This document shows, one piece after another, positions 15,207-25,254 of a stretch of 64,000 bases of DNA. Where the stretch lies: assembly GCF_040112705.1 (NCBI RefSeq), contig NZ_CP157804.1, forward strand, positions 3,094,001-3,158,000. Direction: 5' to 3'. The notes beneath the pieces were generated by a model. The model did not search any database, was not told the DNA's origin, and saw only the letters and a program-made list of their open reading frames with translations. Positions within the stretch are counted from its first letter, which is position 1. Each line of letters starts with the position of its first letter. Origin of the DNA: Flagellimonas sp. MMG031 (lineage in GTDB: Bacteria; Bacteroidota; Bacteroidia; Flavobacteriales; Flavobacteriaceae). The position numbers and the translations under genes are program-made.

Positions 15207-17174
15207 CTAAGTGTTCCACTTCATCCGCTGAAGTCGAACAGCATTCAATATTGCCAATAAGGCAACCCCCACATCAGCAAAAACTGCTTCCCACATCGTG
15301 GCTAGGCCTCCCGCTCCAAGGATGAGCACAAATGCCTTCACGCCAAAAGCGAGCCCAATATTTTGCCAAACTATCTTTCGGGTGGAGCGTCCTATTTTAA
15401 TGGCTCGTGCCATCTTGCTCGGTTGGTCGGTCTGAATGATGACATCGGCTGTTTCAATGGCCACATCACTACCCAAGCCTCCCATGGCAATGCCCACATC
15501 GCTGACGGCCAGAACAGGCGCATCATTAATGCCATCGCCCATAAAAGCCACTTTTGTGTCGGATTGTTTTTTGAGTTCTTCAACTTCGCTGAGCTTATCT
15601 TCTGGTAACAGGCCGCCCTTTGCCCAATCAATGTTCAACTTTTTCGAGACATGTTGCGTTATGGAATCTTTGTCACCCGAAAGCATTATGATTTTCGAAA
15701 TCCCAGCATCCCTGATTTGTTTGATGGCTTGATGGGCATCTTCCTTGAGTTCGTCCGCAATGGTAACATAGCCGACAAATTTTTCATCAATGGCCAACAT
15801 TACAATTGAATTTACAATATCATCGGTTTCTGGAGGCACATCAATGTTGTTTGAGGCCATTAGGGCTTTATTGCCCACCAGCACTGTATTCCCATTGACC
15901 GTTCCCTTTAATCCCTTTCCCGCAACTTCCGTTACATCGGTTGCCTTCATATCCGTGCCTTCGGCTTTATATTCCAAAATAGCCTTTGCTATGGGATGGG
16001 TAGATTGTTCCTCCATGGCCATCAAGTATTTCATAAGCTCGACTTCCTCAAATTTGACAGCCTTGATTTCCTTGATTTTAAAAACCCCTTTGGTAACGGT
16101 TCCCGTTTTGTCCATCACTACCGTGTTCACTTTGGTGATTGCTTCCAAAAAAGATGCACCTTTGAAGAGGATCCCGTTTCGGGATGCCGCTCCCAGACCA
16201 CCAAAATAGCCGAGCGGAATGGAAATAACCAAGGCACAGGGACAGGAAACCACAAGGAATATTAAAGCGCGATAGAGCCAATCCCTAAAAACATAGTCAT
16301 TTAAAAAAAAGTAGGGCAAGAACGTTAAACCGATGGCAAGGAAAACCACAATGGGTGTATAAATTCTTGCAAATCTTCTAATGAACAGTTCTGTCTTTGA
16401 TTTTCTGGCTGTAGCGTTTTGTACCATATCCAAGATTCGAGTGATGGAACTGTCCTTGAATTCTTTGGATGTTTCTACATCGATAACACCATCGAGATTT
16501 ATACTTCCGGCGAAGACCTTTTCACCCTTGTTTATGGTGTCGGGCCTACTTTCGCCAGTAATTGCCGCCGTATTGAGGGAAGCTCTTTCGGATAAGAGAA
16601 TACCGTCCAAGGGGATTTTCTCCCCCACACGTACTTGTATCCTTTCGCCAATTTCGACGGTTTCGGGGTTTACGGTAACGAAATTCCCGTTACGAAGCAC
16701 CAAAGCTTCGTCCGGTCGCGCATCCAAAAGGGCCTTAATATTTCCCTTTGCCCGATTGACTGCTGCATTTTGGAACAGTTCGCCCACGGCGTAAAACAAC
16801 ATTACGGCCACGCCCTCTGGGTATTCGCCTATGGCAAAGGCCCCTAGAGTGGCAATGGACATCAGGAAAAATTCAGTAAAGAAATCACCATGCTTTATAC
16901 TGTTCCAACCTTCTCTGATGACAGGGAAACCAACAGGCAAATAGGCAAGGGTGTACCATGCGATCCTTATCCAGCCCTTGAAAAACGGGAAAGCATCAAA
17001 ATAGTCCACTGCTATGCCGATGATGAGCATTACAAAACTGAAAATGGCCGGTAAATAGGTCTTGAATTTAGATACACCTTCAGGACCGCCATGGTTATGG
17101 CCACTCTCGTGTCCGTGTTCGCCTTGGCGTTCCTTTGAACCTAGATCACGTAGTTTTACTTTTTTCTTTTTCAT
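15207..17174 (-). CDS. cadA: Heavy-metal P1B-type ATPase (CadA/ZntA-like)
   Basis: This 655-residue pump would export Cd2+, Zn2+ or similar ions across the inner membrane. In order it has a His-rich N-terminus (HGHESGHNHGG, about 20-30) instead of a classic HMA domain, the TGES actuator loop (207-210), the metal-binding CPC in a membrane helix (311-313), the phosphorylation site DKTGT (355-359), an HP motif in THPIAKAI, and the hinge GDGINDAP. The CPC plus His-rich start suggests Zn/Cd/Pb rather than Cu. The start at MKKKK (17174) is preferred over a longer frame. It closes the czcA-adaptor-fur-cadA run. Confidence 0.93.
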   Translation of the reverse strand: MKKKKVKLRDLGSKERQGEHGHESGHNHGGPEGVSKFKTYLPAIFSFVMLIIGIAVDYFDAFPFFKGWIRIAWYTLAYLPVGFPVIREGWNSIKHGDFFTEFFLMSIATLGAFAIGEYPEGVAVMLFYAVGELFQNAAVNRAKGNIKALLDARPDEALVLRNGNFVTVNPETVEIGERIQVRVGEKIPLDGILLSERASLNTAAITGESRPDTINKGEKVFAGSINLDGVIDVETSKEFKDSSITRILDMVQNATARKSKTELFIRRFARIYTPIVVFLAIGLTFLPYFFLNDYVFRDWLYRALIFLVVSCPCALVISIPLGYFGGLGAASRNGILFKGASFLEAITKVNTVVMDKTGTVTKGVFKIKEIKAVKFEEVELMKYLMAMEEQSTHPIAKAILEYKAEGTDMKATDVTEVAGKGLKGTVNGNTVLVGNKALMASNNIDVPPETDDIVNSIVMLAIDEKFVGYVTIADELKEDAHQAIKQIRDAGISKIIMLSGDKDSITQHVSKKLNIDWAKGGLLPEDKLSEVEELKKQSDTKVAFMGDGINDAPVLAVSDVGIAMGGLGSDVAIETADVIIQTDQPSKMARAIKIGRSTRKIVWQNIGLAFGVKAFVLILGAGGLATMWEAVFADVGVALLAILNAVRLQRMKWNT

Positions 17175-17216
17175 AGACGGTAAGGTCGTAATTAGTTTCG
17201 TGCAACGGAAGTGCAT

Positions 17217-17634
17217 TTATTGACCGCTGCATTTGTCGCAGATTCCCTTAATGACCAAATTGGCATTTTCTGCCACATACCCATCAGGTAGATTGATATG
17301 GGGAATCTTATGCTCAGTGAGACAGACCGTTTCATCACAGTTATCGCAATGAAAGTGCAGGTGCAGATCTTGTTCCATTTCACAATTGCAACCTGGTTCG
17401 CACAGGGCATACTTTGAAATATTGGTGCCATCATCTATTTGGTGCACAATTCGTTTTTCCTCAAAGGTCTTCAGGGTCCGGTACAATGGTTCTGTCCGCT
17501 TTTGAGAAAGCGTTCTCCATATCGGTCAGGGCAATGGCCACTTCCTTTTCAGCCAAATATTTATAGATCAAAATACGCATCGCCGTTGGGCGTACACCTT
17601 TGTTTTCCAATGTTTTTTCAATGTCTGTCATCAT
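17217..17634 (-). pseudogene. Fur-family metal regulator, frameshifted
   Basis: Two overlapping pieces make one Fur-type repressor. The N-terminal half from ATG 17634 reads MMTDIEKTLENKGVRPTAMR and continues to FSKADRT. The frame then shifts at 17487 (one extra base, or two missing) and continues as LYRTLKTFEEKRIVHQ with the C-terminal metal-binding part HLHFHCDNC and a final CDKC. RTTLYRTL is the usual Fur sequence at the break. Fur proteins of this size sense Zn or Fe, and here it likely controlled the adjacent pump genes. The break may be real decay or a sequencing error. Confidence 0.75.
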
Positions 17635-17646
17635 ATTGTAATTTTA

Positions 17647-18844
17647 TCAATGGCTATGTCCCGCATCCCCTTTTTTCATTTGGGCCATTAAATAGTAGGC
17701 ATTGTTGTATGCAAATGTAGTATATGGCCCAACGGAATCTACAAAATCGATGGCGACCCAATCCCCGTCATTTGGGCCTGTGTTAATTTCGACAGGTTTG
17801 AAGCTCCAGTCATTGCCTTCACGCTCCGCTTTAAAAATATACTTCTTTCCCTCGTTCGAACTTATTGCACTTTCAGGCACCGCAACGGTCTCGGATTTTT
17901 GGATTTCAATCCGTCCTTCAACATACATCCCTGGAATCAGCTGCCCTTCCTTGTTCTCGATTTCAGCATGGACGTGTATCGCTTTGGGATTTTGCTCGAA
18001 AGTTTTCCCTACGGAATAAATTTTCGCAGTAAGTTCCTTTCCGGGAATGGATTGTACATTGAAGGATACTTGCTGGCCTACCTTTACTTTGTACACATCC
18101 TTTTCAAACACCATTAAATCGGCATGGACGTGATGGGTGTCAACGATTTCAAATAGGTCGGTCTGCGGTTCTACGTACTGCCCGGTCTTCACCGCTACTT
18201 TTTGGACAAATCCCTCAATGGGACTTCGCAATGCCACCCGTTGGTAAATCGTACCGTTTCTGACCCCGGATGCACTAATGTTCAATTGTTCCAACTGTGC
18301 TTCCAATCCTTTTGCCAGGCTTTGGGAGGCCCGGTATTCCGCTTCGGCCTTTTGAAAGTTGGCCCCGCTGCCCACCCCGGCATCATACAGGGTTTTTTGT
18401 CTTTCAAATTCCTTCTTAAGAAACTGGCTGTTACTGTAGGCGTTCAGGAAATCGGTCTGTTTCTGGATGATATTGGGGTGGGACAGAGGCAACCGTTTGA
18501 CCTTTGCTTACTTTGTCGCCTTCAATGACCTCTATGGACACCACATTGGCACCCACGACGGTAGTAATGGTCGCTTCGTTCTGTGGTGGGACCTCCAGTT
18601 GGCCATTGGCCTCCACATATTGCTTCATAACACGTGGGGCAACGGTATCGATTTTCATGTTAAGGTTGCGGAATTGCGTTTCCGTTAGCATGGCTTCTTT
18701 GGCTTCACCTTCTTTGTGCATTTCACCCACTTCAGGATTTTTTTGCTTTGCTTCCTCAGTATCGGCTTTGGAATTCCCACAGGAAGTAAGAACCAAGAGC
18801 ATCGTCACGAGCCCGATAACGCTATATTTAAAAAGATTGTTCAT
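17647..18844 (-). pseudogene. czcB: CzcB/CusB-type RND periplasmic adaptor, frameshifted
   Basis: The gene encodes a membrane-fusion protein that links the CzcA pump to the outer membrane. The first piece, from ATG 18844, has a lipoprotein signal (LLVLTSCGNS) and the barrel-sandwich start ending GDKVSKGQTVA. The frame then shifts at 18487 (one extra or two missing bases) and resumes as LSHPNIIQKQTDFLNAY, the hairpin region, then the second lipoyl half and beta-barrel to residue about 395. LSHP directly after GQTVA is the expected family order. The start lies five bases past the czcA stop. Confidence 0.8.
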
Positions 18845-18848
18845 TTGT

Positions 18849-21800
18849 CTATTGTTTAAAATATTGTAGTTCAAATACTGATTCCAGATAGTTGTCAAGA
18901 GCGTCAAGTGCATCCATTTCCGTGTTTATGGCATCCCGAATAATCTGTGTGAACGCTGCATAGTCCACCGCACCCTCCGCGTAGGCCAACAATGCTCCCC
19001 TGCGCTGCTCTTGGGCAAGCGGCAAGGCCTTGTCCCTATAAAATTGCCACGATGCGCTCCATTTCCGATAGGCTTGCACCGCCTGCCGATATTCGGATTG
19101 CAGCTGGCGTTTGGTATAATCCGCATTGGTCTTTGCGATTTCACTTTCAATTTTGGCGGCCTTGGCTTGACTACGCTGTCCACCTGAAAACAAAGGAACC
19201 GAAATGCCGGCTTGATAGGTGTAGAACCCGCTATTGCCATTGACCTGTTGCAGTCCGCCCTGAAGGTTGAACTTAGGCAGCAGGTCAGCCCGTGCCGCAT
19301 CATATGTCGCCTCGGCCTCTTCGATGCGCCTTTGTGAAAGTTCCAGCTCTGGGTGTTTTCCCAAATCCCCGTCCCATCCCAAAACCGTTACCGCACTTTC
19401 ATCAAGCTTTTCTGGAACGGAATAGTAGATGTCCGAAACCAACCAAAGATTGAGCTTTTGCAGGGCGATGGCATAATCACTTTCGGCCTGTTGCAGTTGA
19501 TTGTTGATTTGTAAGGCCTGATTTGTGGCCGATGAATATTCCAGCCGGGAAATGGCTTCTACCTTGAAGTTGAGTTCTATTGCTTTTTTAAACTGTGAAT
19601 AAATGGAATCCAGTTCACGGTACAGTTCAAATTTCTGTCGTTGTCGATAGGCTTCTGACCAAGCCTTTTTGACCTCCTGTTCCACTTGCAGTTCGGAAAG
19701 GTCAAGAGCTGTCTCGGCCAAAGCGATGCGTTGTCTCTGCAAACGCCTTTTTGCACTGATGCCCAACAGGTCGATATTCTGTTGTCCAACCCCAACCAAG
19801 GTATAAATTCCTTGTCCGTCCGCAATTTCTTCGCCACCTGTAAAGACTTGGGTATTGCCAAGGTCGTAAGCCATACCTTTTAGGGCGGTTTGTTTTTGGA
19901 CCTCCCATTGTTTCGCTTTCAACAGCGGGTAGTTTTTCTTGGAAACTTCCACCGCCTTTTCCAATGAAATAGCGGGCAGTGAATCTTTAGGCTGGATCTG
20001 CCGTGCATTTTCAAAACCTTCTTGCGCATGCATTTTGGCAGGCAGTGCGGTGGCGAACAAAAGAAGGACCATGACCACAGGGGTACCCCATTTCGGGTCG
20101 GGTTTCCTCATCCGTTCCGAACGTCCCTCGACCCATTGGTAAAAGATGGGTAGGATAAAGAGGGTCAAGAGGGTCGAAGTTATCAAGCCACCAATGACCA
20201 CGGTGGCCAAAGGTCGCTGTACCTCTGCCCCGGCCGAAGCCGAAACGGCCATGGGAAGAAACCCTAAAATATCCGTAAAGGCCGTGAGCATAATGGGACG
20301 AATCCGTCTTTTGGTGCCTTCTATAATTCTACCTTTAAGATTGGTCACGCCTTCTTCCTTCAGTTCATTGAGACCACTTATCATGACGAGTCCGTTCAGA
20401 ACGGCCACGCCAAAAAGCACGATAAAGCCGACCCCCGCGGAAATACTAAAGGGCATATCCCTTAACCAGAGGGCGAACACACCGCCAATGGTGGCCATCG
20501 GGATGGCGAGGTAGATCATCAAGGTCTGTGGAAAGGACTTTAGCGCAAAATAAATCAATATGAAAATCAGGAACAAGGCAATAGGGACCACAGTTTGCAA
20601 TCTATTGCTGGCGCGTTCCAGATTTTCGAAAGCTCCACCATACCGAATGTAATATCCTGTGGGCAGGTCAAACTGGGCATCCAATTTTTCTTGGATATCC
20701 TCTACAACGGATTTTACGTCACGGTCGCGAATATTGATGCCCACATAGGTCCGCCTATTGGTATTGTCACGGCTTATCTGCATGGGGCCGGGTTCATAAC
20801 TTACCTCGGCAATTTCCCGTAATGGGATTTGCGAACCATTGGGCAGGTTGATGAACAGGTTCTGGATGTCCTCGATGCCTTGGCGGTTTTCCTCTTGAAG
20901 CCTTACGACCAGGTCAAACCGTTTTTCACCCTCGAAGATTACGCCCGCCTTTCCTCCTGCAAAGGCGGCCTGTACCACTTTATTGAGCTGTTCGATCTTT
21001 AGACCGTACTGTGCCAATTTATTGCGGTTATAGTCAATGGTGATTTGTGGCAGGCCGTCCGTGGCCTCAACTTTCATATCTGCCACACCGGGAACGGTGG
21101 CAATGATTTCCCCCATTTCCTCGGCCTTGCTTGCCAATATGCCGAGGTCTTCCCCGAACAATTTAATGGCCACATCCTCACGAACACCCGTAAGCAATTC
21201 GTTGAAGCGCATTTCTATAGGTTGGGTAAACTCAAAATTCACACCGGGAACGATACTGATGGCCTCCTTCATTTTTTCCACCAATTCATCCTTGCTTTCT
21301 GCAGATGTCCATTCATCCGTTGGTTTGAGGATAACGAAGACATCGGCGATATCCATGGGCATCGGGTCCGTTGGTACATCGGCGACACCGATACGGCTGA
21401 GAACGGTTTCCGCTTCGGGAAATTCGGCCTTCACGATACGTTCAATCTTTGTCGTGGTTTCGATGGTTTCCGACAGGGAACTGCCGGGTTTCAAGATGGC
21501 ATGAAAGGCAATATCACCTTCGTCCAATTGCGGGATAAACTCACCACCCATTCTCGTAAAGGCGAAAATGGCAATGGCAAAAAGGCCAAGTGCAATGCTT
21601 ACGACCATTTTGGCCTTGGAAAGTGATTTGGTCAACAACGGTTCATATTTCTGCTCAATCCAATGCACGAACCTATCGCCATAGGATTGTTTTTTGGATT
21701 TTGGCGGCCGTAGGAACAATGCCGAAACCATGGGCACATAGGTAAGACACAATAGCATGGCCCCGATCATGGCAAAAATGAAGGTGAGGGCCATGGGCCG

Positions 21801-23222
21801 GAACATTTTCCCTTCGACACCCTCCAAGGCCAAAATGGGCAGGAACACGATCAGAATGATCAGCTGGCCAAAGAAAGCGGCGTTCATCATTTTTTTGGAG
21901 GCCTTAGCGGCGATGTCATCCCGTGTTTCTGCACTAACGCCATTCTTTTTGACCACATAGGAGTACATTAAAAAAACGGTGCCCTCTACGATGATCACCG
22001 CACCATCCACGATGATTCCAAAATCGATAGCCCCCAAGCTCATCAAGTTTGCCCATACATCAAAAACATTCATCAGAATAAAGGCAAACAATAGGGATAA
22101 GGGTATGGTCGAAGCCACAATGAGTCCGCCACGCCAATTCCCCAACAGCAAGACCAACACGAAGATCACGATAAGCCCACCTTCCAAAAGGTTCCCAGTT
22201 ATCGTGCCTGTTGTCTCGGCGATCAATTCGCTGCGGTCAAGGAAAGGTTTGATGGACACCCCTTCAGGAAGGGACCGTTGTATCTGTTCCACACGTCGGG
22301 TCACGTTCTCGATCACCTCGTTGGAATTTGCCCCTTTGAGCATCAAGATCATTCCGCCCACGGCTTCGCCCTTTCCATCTTTGGTAAGCGCACCATAGCG
22401 TACCGCACTTCCCATGCTTACCTTACCTATATCCTTCACTTTGATGGGAATGCCATTAACGGCCTTGACCACCATGTTTTCGATATCCGATATGGTCCTG
22501 GCCAGCCCTTCACCACGAATGAAGTTGGCTTGGTGGTTACGCTCGATGTAGGCCCCGCCTGTATTCTGGTTGTTGTTTTCAAGGGCCGAGAACACTTCTG
22601 TAATGGTTATACCAATGGCGCGAAGTTCGTCCGGGTCAACCGCCACTTCGTATTGCTTTTTGTTTCCGCCAAAGGCGTTTACCTCCACCACGCCGGGCAC
22701 CATGGCCATCTGTCTCCGTACAATCCAGTCCTGGATCGTACGCAGTTCGGTTGCCGAATATTCACCTTGATGTTCATCATCTACTTCAAGGGTATATTGA
22801 TAGATTTCGCCCAATCCCGTTGAAATTGGACCCATAACGGGTTTGCCAAAACCCGAAGGGATCTGTTCTTGAACCTCGGGCAGTTTTTCGGCTACAAGTT
22901 GTCTGGGCAAATAAGTGCCCACCTCATCGTCAAATACAATGGTCACCACAGAAAGCCCAAAACGGGAAACAGAGCGGATTTCCTTGACATTGGGTAGGTT
23001 GCTCATCGCAACTTCCACGGGATAGGTCACGAATTGCTCAATATCCTCTGTTCCCAGATTAGGTGATTGAGTGATGACCTGCACTTGATTATTGGTGATA
23101 TCCGGTACGGCATCGATGGGAACTTGGGTCATGCTATAAACGCCCGCACCAATCAATGCGAGGGTCAGCAGACCTATAATAAATTTGTTATTGATTGAAA
23201 AATCAATGATTCTGTTGATCAT
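18849..23222 (-). CDS. czcA: CzcA/CusA RND heavy-metal pump fused to TolC-like outer-membrane domain
   Basis: The 1457-residue protein has a full heavy-metal RND transporter in its first approximately 1040 residues: MINRIIDFSINNKF start, the periplasmic porter domains, and membrane helices including LGAIDFGIIVDGAVIIVE, the HME signature with acidic residues used in proton transfer. After a linker with a membrane-like or signal-like stretch (VVMVLLLFATALPAKMHAQ) a TolC/OMF-type helical domain follows (about 1060-1457), typical of CzcC. Such fusions are known in Bacteroidota. It likely exports Co, Zn, Cd or Cu from the periplasm with the adaptor downstream. Confidence 0.92.
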   Translation of the reverse strand: MINRIIDFSINNKFIIGLLTLALIGAGVYSMTQVPIDAVPDITNNQVQVITQSPNLGTEDIEQFVTYPVEVAMSNLPNVKEIRSVSRFGLSVVTIVFDDEVGTYLPRQLVAEKLPEVQEQIPSGFGKPVMGPISTGLGEIYQYTLEVDDEHQGEYSATELRTIQDWIVRRQMAMVPGVVEVNAFGGNKKQYEVAVDPDELRAIGITITEVFSALENNNQNTGGAYIERNHQANFIRGEGLARTISDIENMVVKAVNGIPIKVKDIGKVSMGSAVRYGALTKDGKGEAVGGMILMLKGANSNEVIENVTRRVEQIQRSLPEGVSIKPFLDRSELIAETTGTITGNLLEGGLIVIFVLVLLLGNWRGGLIVASTIPLSLLFAFILMNVFDVWANLMSLGAIDFGIIVDGAVIIVEGTVFLMYSYVVKKNGVSAETRDDIAAKASKKMMNAAFFGQLIILIVFLPILALEGVEGKMFRPMALTFIFAMIGAMLLCLTYVPMVSALFLRPPKSKKQSYGDRFVHWIEQKYEPLLTKSLSKAKMVVSIALGLFAIAIFAFTRMGGEFIPQLDEGDIAFHAILKPGSSLSETIETTTKIERIVKAEFPEAETVLSRIGVADVPTDPMPMDIADVFVILKPTDEWTSAESKDELVEKMKEAISIVPGVNFEFTQPIEMRFNELLTGVREDVAIKLFGEDLGILASKAEEMGEIIATVPGVADMKVEATDGLPQITIDYNRNKLAQYGLKIEQLNKVVQAAFAGGKAGVIFEGEKRFDLVVRLQEENRQGIEDIQNLFINLPNGSQIPLREIAEVSYEPGPMQISRDNTNRRTYVGINIRDRDVKSVVEDIQEKLDAQFDLPTGYYIRYGGAFENLERASNRLQTVVPIALFLIFILIYFALKSFPQTLMIYLAIPMATIGGVFALWLRDMPFSISAGVGFIVLFGVAVLNGLVMISGLNELKEEGVTNLKGRIIEGTKRRIRPIMLTAFTDILGFLPMAVSASAGAEVQRPLATVVIGGLITSTLLTLFILPIFYQWVEGRSERMRKPDPKWGTPVVMVLLLFATALPAKMHAQEGFENARQIQPKDSLPAISLEKAVEVSKKNYPLLKAKQWEVQKQTALKGMAYDLGNTQVFTGGEEIADGQGIYTLVGVGQQNIDLLGISAKRRLQRQRIALAETALDLSELQVEQEVKKAWSEAYRQRQKFELYRELDSIYSQFKKAIELNFKVEAISRLEYSSATNQALQINNQLQQAESDYAIALQKLNLWLVSDIYYSVPEKLDESAVTVLGWDGDLGKHPELELSQRRIEEAEATYDAARADLLPKFNLQGGLQQVNGNSGFYTYQAGISVPLFSGGQRSQAKAAKIESEIAKTNADYTKRQLQSEYRQAVQAYRKWSASWQFYRDKALPLAQEQRRGALLAYAEGAVDYAAFTQIIRDAINTEMDALDALDNYLESVFELQYFKQ

Positions 23223-23345
23223 ATAAAATGTGTTTTAATTCAGTTGAACCAATGCAATAGGGTTGCAAGTATGAGGGAACAGGTCTTTGAAAAGTTCAAA
23301 GTCCATAAACCTCATAATCGGATATAGCTATCCTGTAAAACTGAA

Positions 23346-23654
23346 TTAAACCTGTGGAGGTTGAAATAGTGGGTCGGTAAATTCCTTGCCCAATCCTTCA
23401 AAATGGGTGAAAACCTCTTCAAGGTAAGTCTCTTGAAGCGGCTGGAATCGAGCTATACCAAAATCCACCGTGTGCACATGGCAGCAATGGCAGTGGCAAA
23501 ATGGTGAGCATAGTTCACAATTCTCGCTGTGTTCACCATCAAATTGAACCAGATAAACACCTTGGGAGTCTTCTGTTACGTTACCCGCATCACTGCAAGG
23601 AACCACATTGAGTGCCAACACGTAGATGGATAATATGACGGTAAAAAATTTCAC
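23346..23654 (-). CDS. DUF6660-like small Cys/His-rich secreted protein
   Basis: This 102-residue protein starts with GTG, has a signal peptide (FFTVILSIYVLALNVVPCSDA) and a central cluster CELCSPFCHCHCCHVH that looks like a metal ligand patch. Proteins of this type are found upstream of CzcA-type pumps in Bacteroidota and probably bind metal in the periplasm. A TATCTTTG element on the minus strand (23659-23666) ends five bases before the start codon, so the transcript may be leaderless. It lies 123 bases upstream of czcA in the same direction. Confidence 0.72.
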   Translation of the reverse strand: MKFFTVILSIYVLALNVVPCSDAGNVTEDSQGVYLVQFDGEHSENCELCSPFCHCHCCHVHTVDFGIARFQPLQETYLEEVFTHFEGLGKEFTDPLFQPPQV

Positions 23655-24225
23655 TTTGCAAAGATAACAGAACTTTGGTGCAACTGCATTGCAAAATCCG
23701 GAAAGGACCTATTGAAGATTTAGTGTGTGGAACCAAGAGCATTCCATTTCAAATTTCAAGGGATGATCAAATGGGGCAATCCGGACCATCCAAAATTCAA
23801 GACAGGAAATTTCCAATCCATTCCAACGCCCCAAAAGGCTATGGCTTTACCAGAGCACGTCCCAATCCCAATTCGTCTGGAAAAAATCAAAGTATCCAAG
23901 AACGCTCATATAACCGAAAAAATAAATCACTGCTGGAACAAGCCTCTACAACTGCCATGCAACACGAAACAAAGTACAGTTGGCAAGTGGAACAAGCAAA
24001 CGTTCCTTGTAATGGACAGGTGTCCAACTGACCGTAATAAACGGTCTTAATCATAGTACAAAATGGTGGCCTAAAAGATTCAATTTCTGTAGCGGGCAGT
24101 ACTAAAGGCCACGTCGGATGTATAAAAGTCCTATTCAAAAGGGGCAAGTTGACCTGTAATGGGATGCTTCCTTGAAGGATAAGCCAGTCGTTCCATAAAC
24201 CGGTCATAAAAAAACACAATTTATT
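23655..24225. other. Divergent intergenic region between efflux and mer-like operons
   Basis: No convincing gene is present. The left end holds the minus-strand element TATCTTTG (23659-23666). The right end leads into the palindromic operator region before the ArsR gene. The middle could be a decayed fragment, but nothing is recognisable. Confidence 0.4.
23659..23666 (-). promoter_or_regulatory. Candidate -7 element for the DUF6660-like gene and efflux operon
   Basis: The minus strand reads TATCTTTG, a perfect TAnnTTTG match, placed five bases before the GTG start at 23654. A TTG lies 14 bases further upstream, which is shorter than the usual spacing. Confidence 0.4.
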
Positions 24226-24252
24226 TAAGCATTTGCTTATATAATGATATAA
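24226..24252 (+). promoter_or_regulatory. Putative ArsR operator (two adjoining palindromes)
   Basis: TAAGCA-TT-TGCTTA (24226-24239) is a perfect inverted repeat, overlapped by TTATAT-AATG-ATATAA (24237-24252). Together they lie 25-50 bases upstream of the ArsR start codon. AT-rich inverted repeats at this position are the usual binding sites of ArsR/SmtB repressors. Confidence 0.5.
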
Positions 24253-24277
24253 CCTTATCTTTAATAAAATTTTTATC

Positions 24278-24649
24278 ATGGCCCTTGAATTAAGTTGCAC
24301 CCGCGCCGAGGCGGACCAAAAGCAGTTGATGCGCTGTCGCGAGACACTACGGATGAGTTCGAATTCAATCAACACTATTGGTAAGGTACTGGCCCTAGCA
24401 GGAAATGAGACCAGATTGAAGATTCTTTTCCTGCTGAACAAGGAAGGTGAGCTCTGCCCTTGTGATTTTTCAGATATACTGGAAATGACCGTACCCGCAA
24501 TTTCGCAGCATATCCGTAAGATGAAGGATGCTGGTCTAATTACCTCCAGACGGGAAGGCCAAACCTTGTATTACTCACTGGTAAAAGGCCAAAGCGAGGT
24601 GTTGGAAGGCATCTTCAGCAGGCTTCAGGAAAACAAAAAAGTTGCATAG
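24278..24649 (+). CDS. ArsR/SmtB-family metal-responsive repressor
   Basis: The 123-residue winged-helix regulator has the ELCPCD motif (59-63) whose Cys pair forms the alpha-3 metal site of CadC/ArsR-type sensors, followed by the recognition helix VPAISQHIRKMKDAGL. Extra Cys residues at 7 and 20 in the N-terminal arm resemble the CadC arm ligands for Cd/Pb. It probably autoregulates and controls the MerTP-containing operon that begins one base after its stop. Metal identity (Hg, Cd or Pb) is not decidable by eye. Confidence 0.9.
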   Translation: MALELSCTRAEADQKQLMRCRETLRMSSNSINTIGKVLALAGNETRLKILFLLNKEGELCPCDFSDILEMTVPAISQHIRKMKDAGLITSRREGQTLYYSLVKGQSEVLEGIFSRLQENKKVA

Positions 24650-24650
24650 A

Positions 24651-25253
24651 ATGAACATAGAAAGATCATCATATTCAGCAATGTTCACTGGAGTTTTTAC
24701 AGCGATCACAGCCTCATTATGCTGCATCACACCTGTGCTTGCATTGATTGCGGGCACCAGCGGAATGGCATCTACCTTTGCATGGCTGGAAGCTTTCAGA
24801 CCATTTTTTATAGGCCTGACCGTATTGGTACTTGGATTTGCCTGGTACCAGAAGCTAAAGTCAAAATCGCAGCAAGAAATTGATTGTGCCTGTGAAAATG
24901 ATGTAAAACCTTCCTTTCTACAATCAAAAAGGTTCCTGCTATTTGTTACCCTCTTTGCGGGACTGATGCTGGCATTTCCATATTTCTCAGGGCTTTTTTA
25001 TGCCCAACCGACCAAGGAAATCATATATGTGCCCCAGGACAACATGGTAGATATAACCTTTACAGTGGAAGGAATGACCTGTTCCGGCTGCGAAAACCAC
25101 ATTGAGAACGAGGTCAACAAATTGGACGGTATCGTTTCAGTAAAAGCAAGCTATGAAAAAAGCAATACTACAGTTAAATATGACCGTACCAAAGTTACGG
25201 AGCAACGAATCATAAAGGCCATCAACAATACGGGCTATAAGGTTTCCGAATAA
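24651..25253 (+). CDS. merTP: Mercuric transport protein MerTP (MerT-MerP fusion)
   Basis: This 200-residue protein has a MerT-like membrane half with the vicinal Cys24-Cys25 in helix 1 (SLCCITPVLAL), a cytoplasmic pair Cys79/Cys81, a third helix (about 94-117), and a C-terminal HMA domain with GMTCSGC (Cys144, Cys147). In mercury operons such fusions pass Hg2+ from the periplasm to the cytoplasm. No MerA reductase or MerB lyase is in the window, so the system either works with a remote merA or handles another thiophilic metal. The ATG at 24651 follows the arsR stop by one base. Confidence 0.88.
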   Translation: MNIERSSYSAMFTGVFTAITASLCCITPVLALIAGTSGMASTFAWLEAFRPFFIGLTVLVLGFAWYQKLKSKSQQEIDCACENDVKPSFLQSKRFLLFVTLFAGLMLAFPYFSGLFYAQPTKEIIYVPQDNMVDITFTVEGMTCSGCENHIENEVNKLDGIVSVKASYEKSNTTVKYDRTKVTEQRIIKAINNTGYKVSE

Positions 25254-25254
25254 T

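Noticed and set aside
23887..24441. A 184-codon frame between the efflux and mer-like operons
   Set aside because: It overlaps the ArsR gene on the opposite strand, crosses the operator and has no recognisable sequence pattern.
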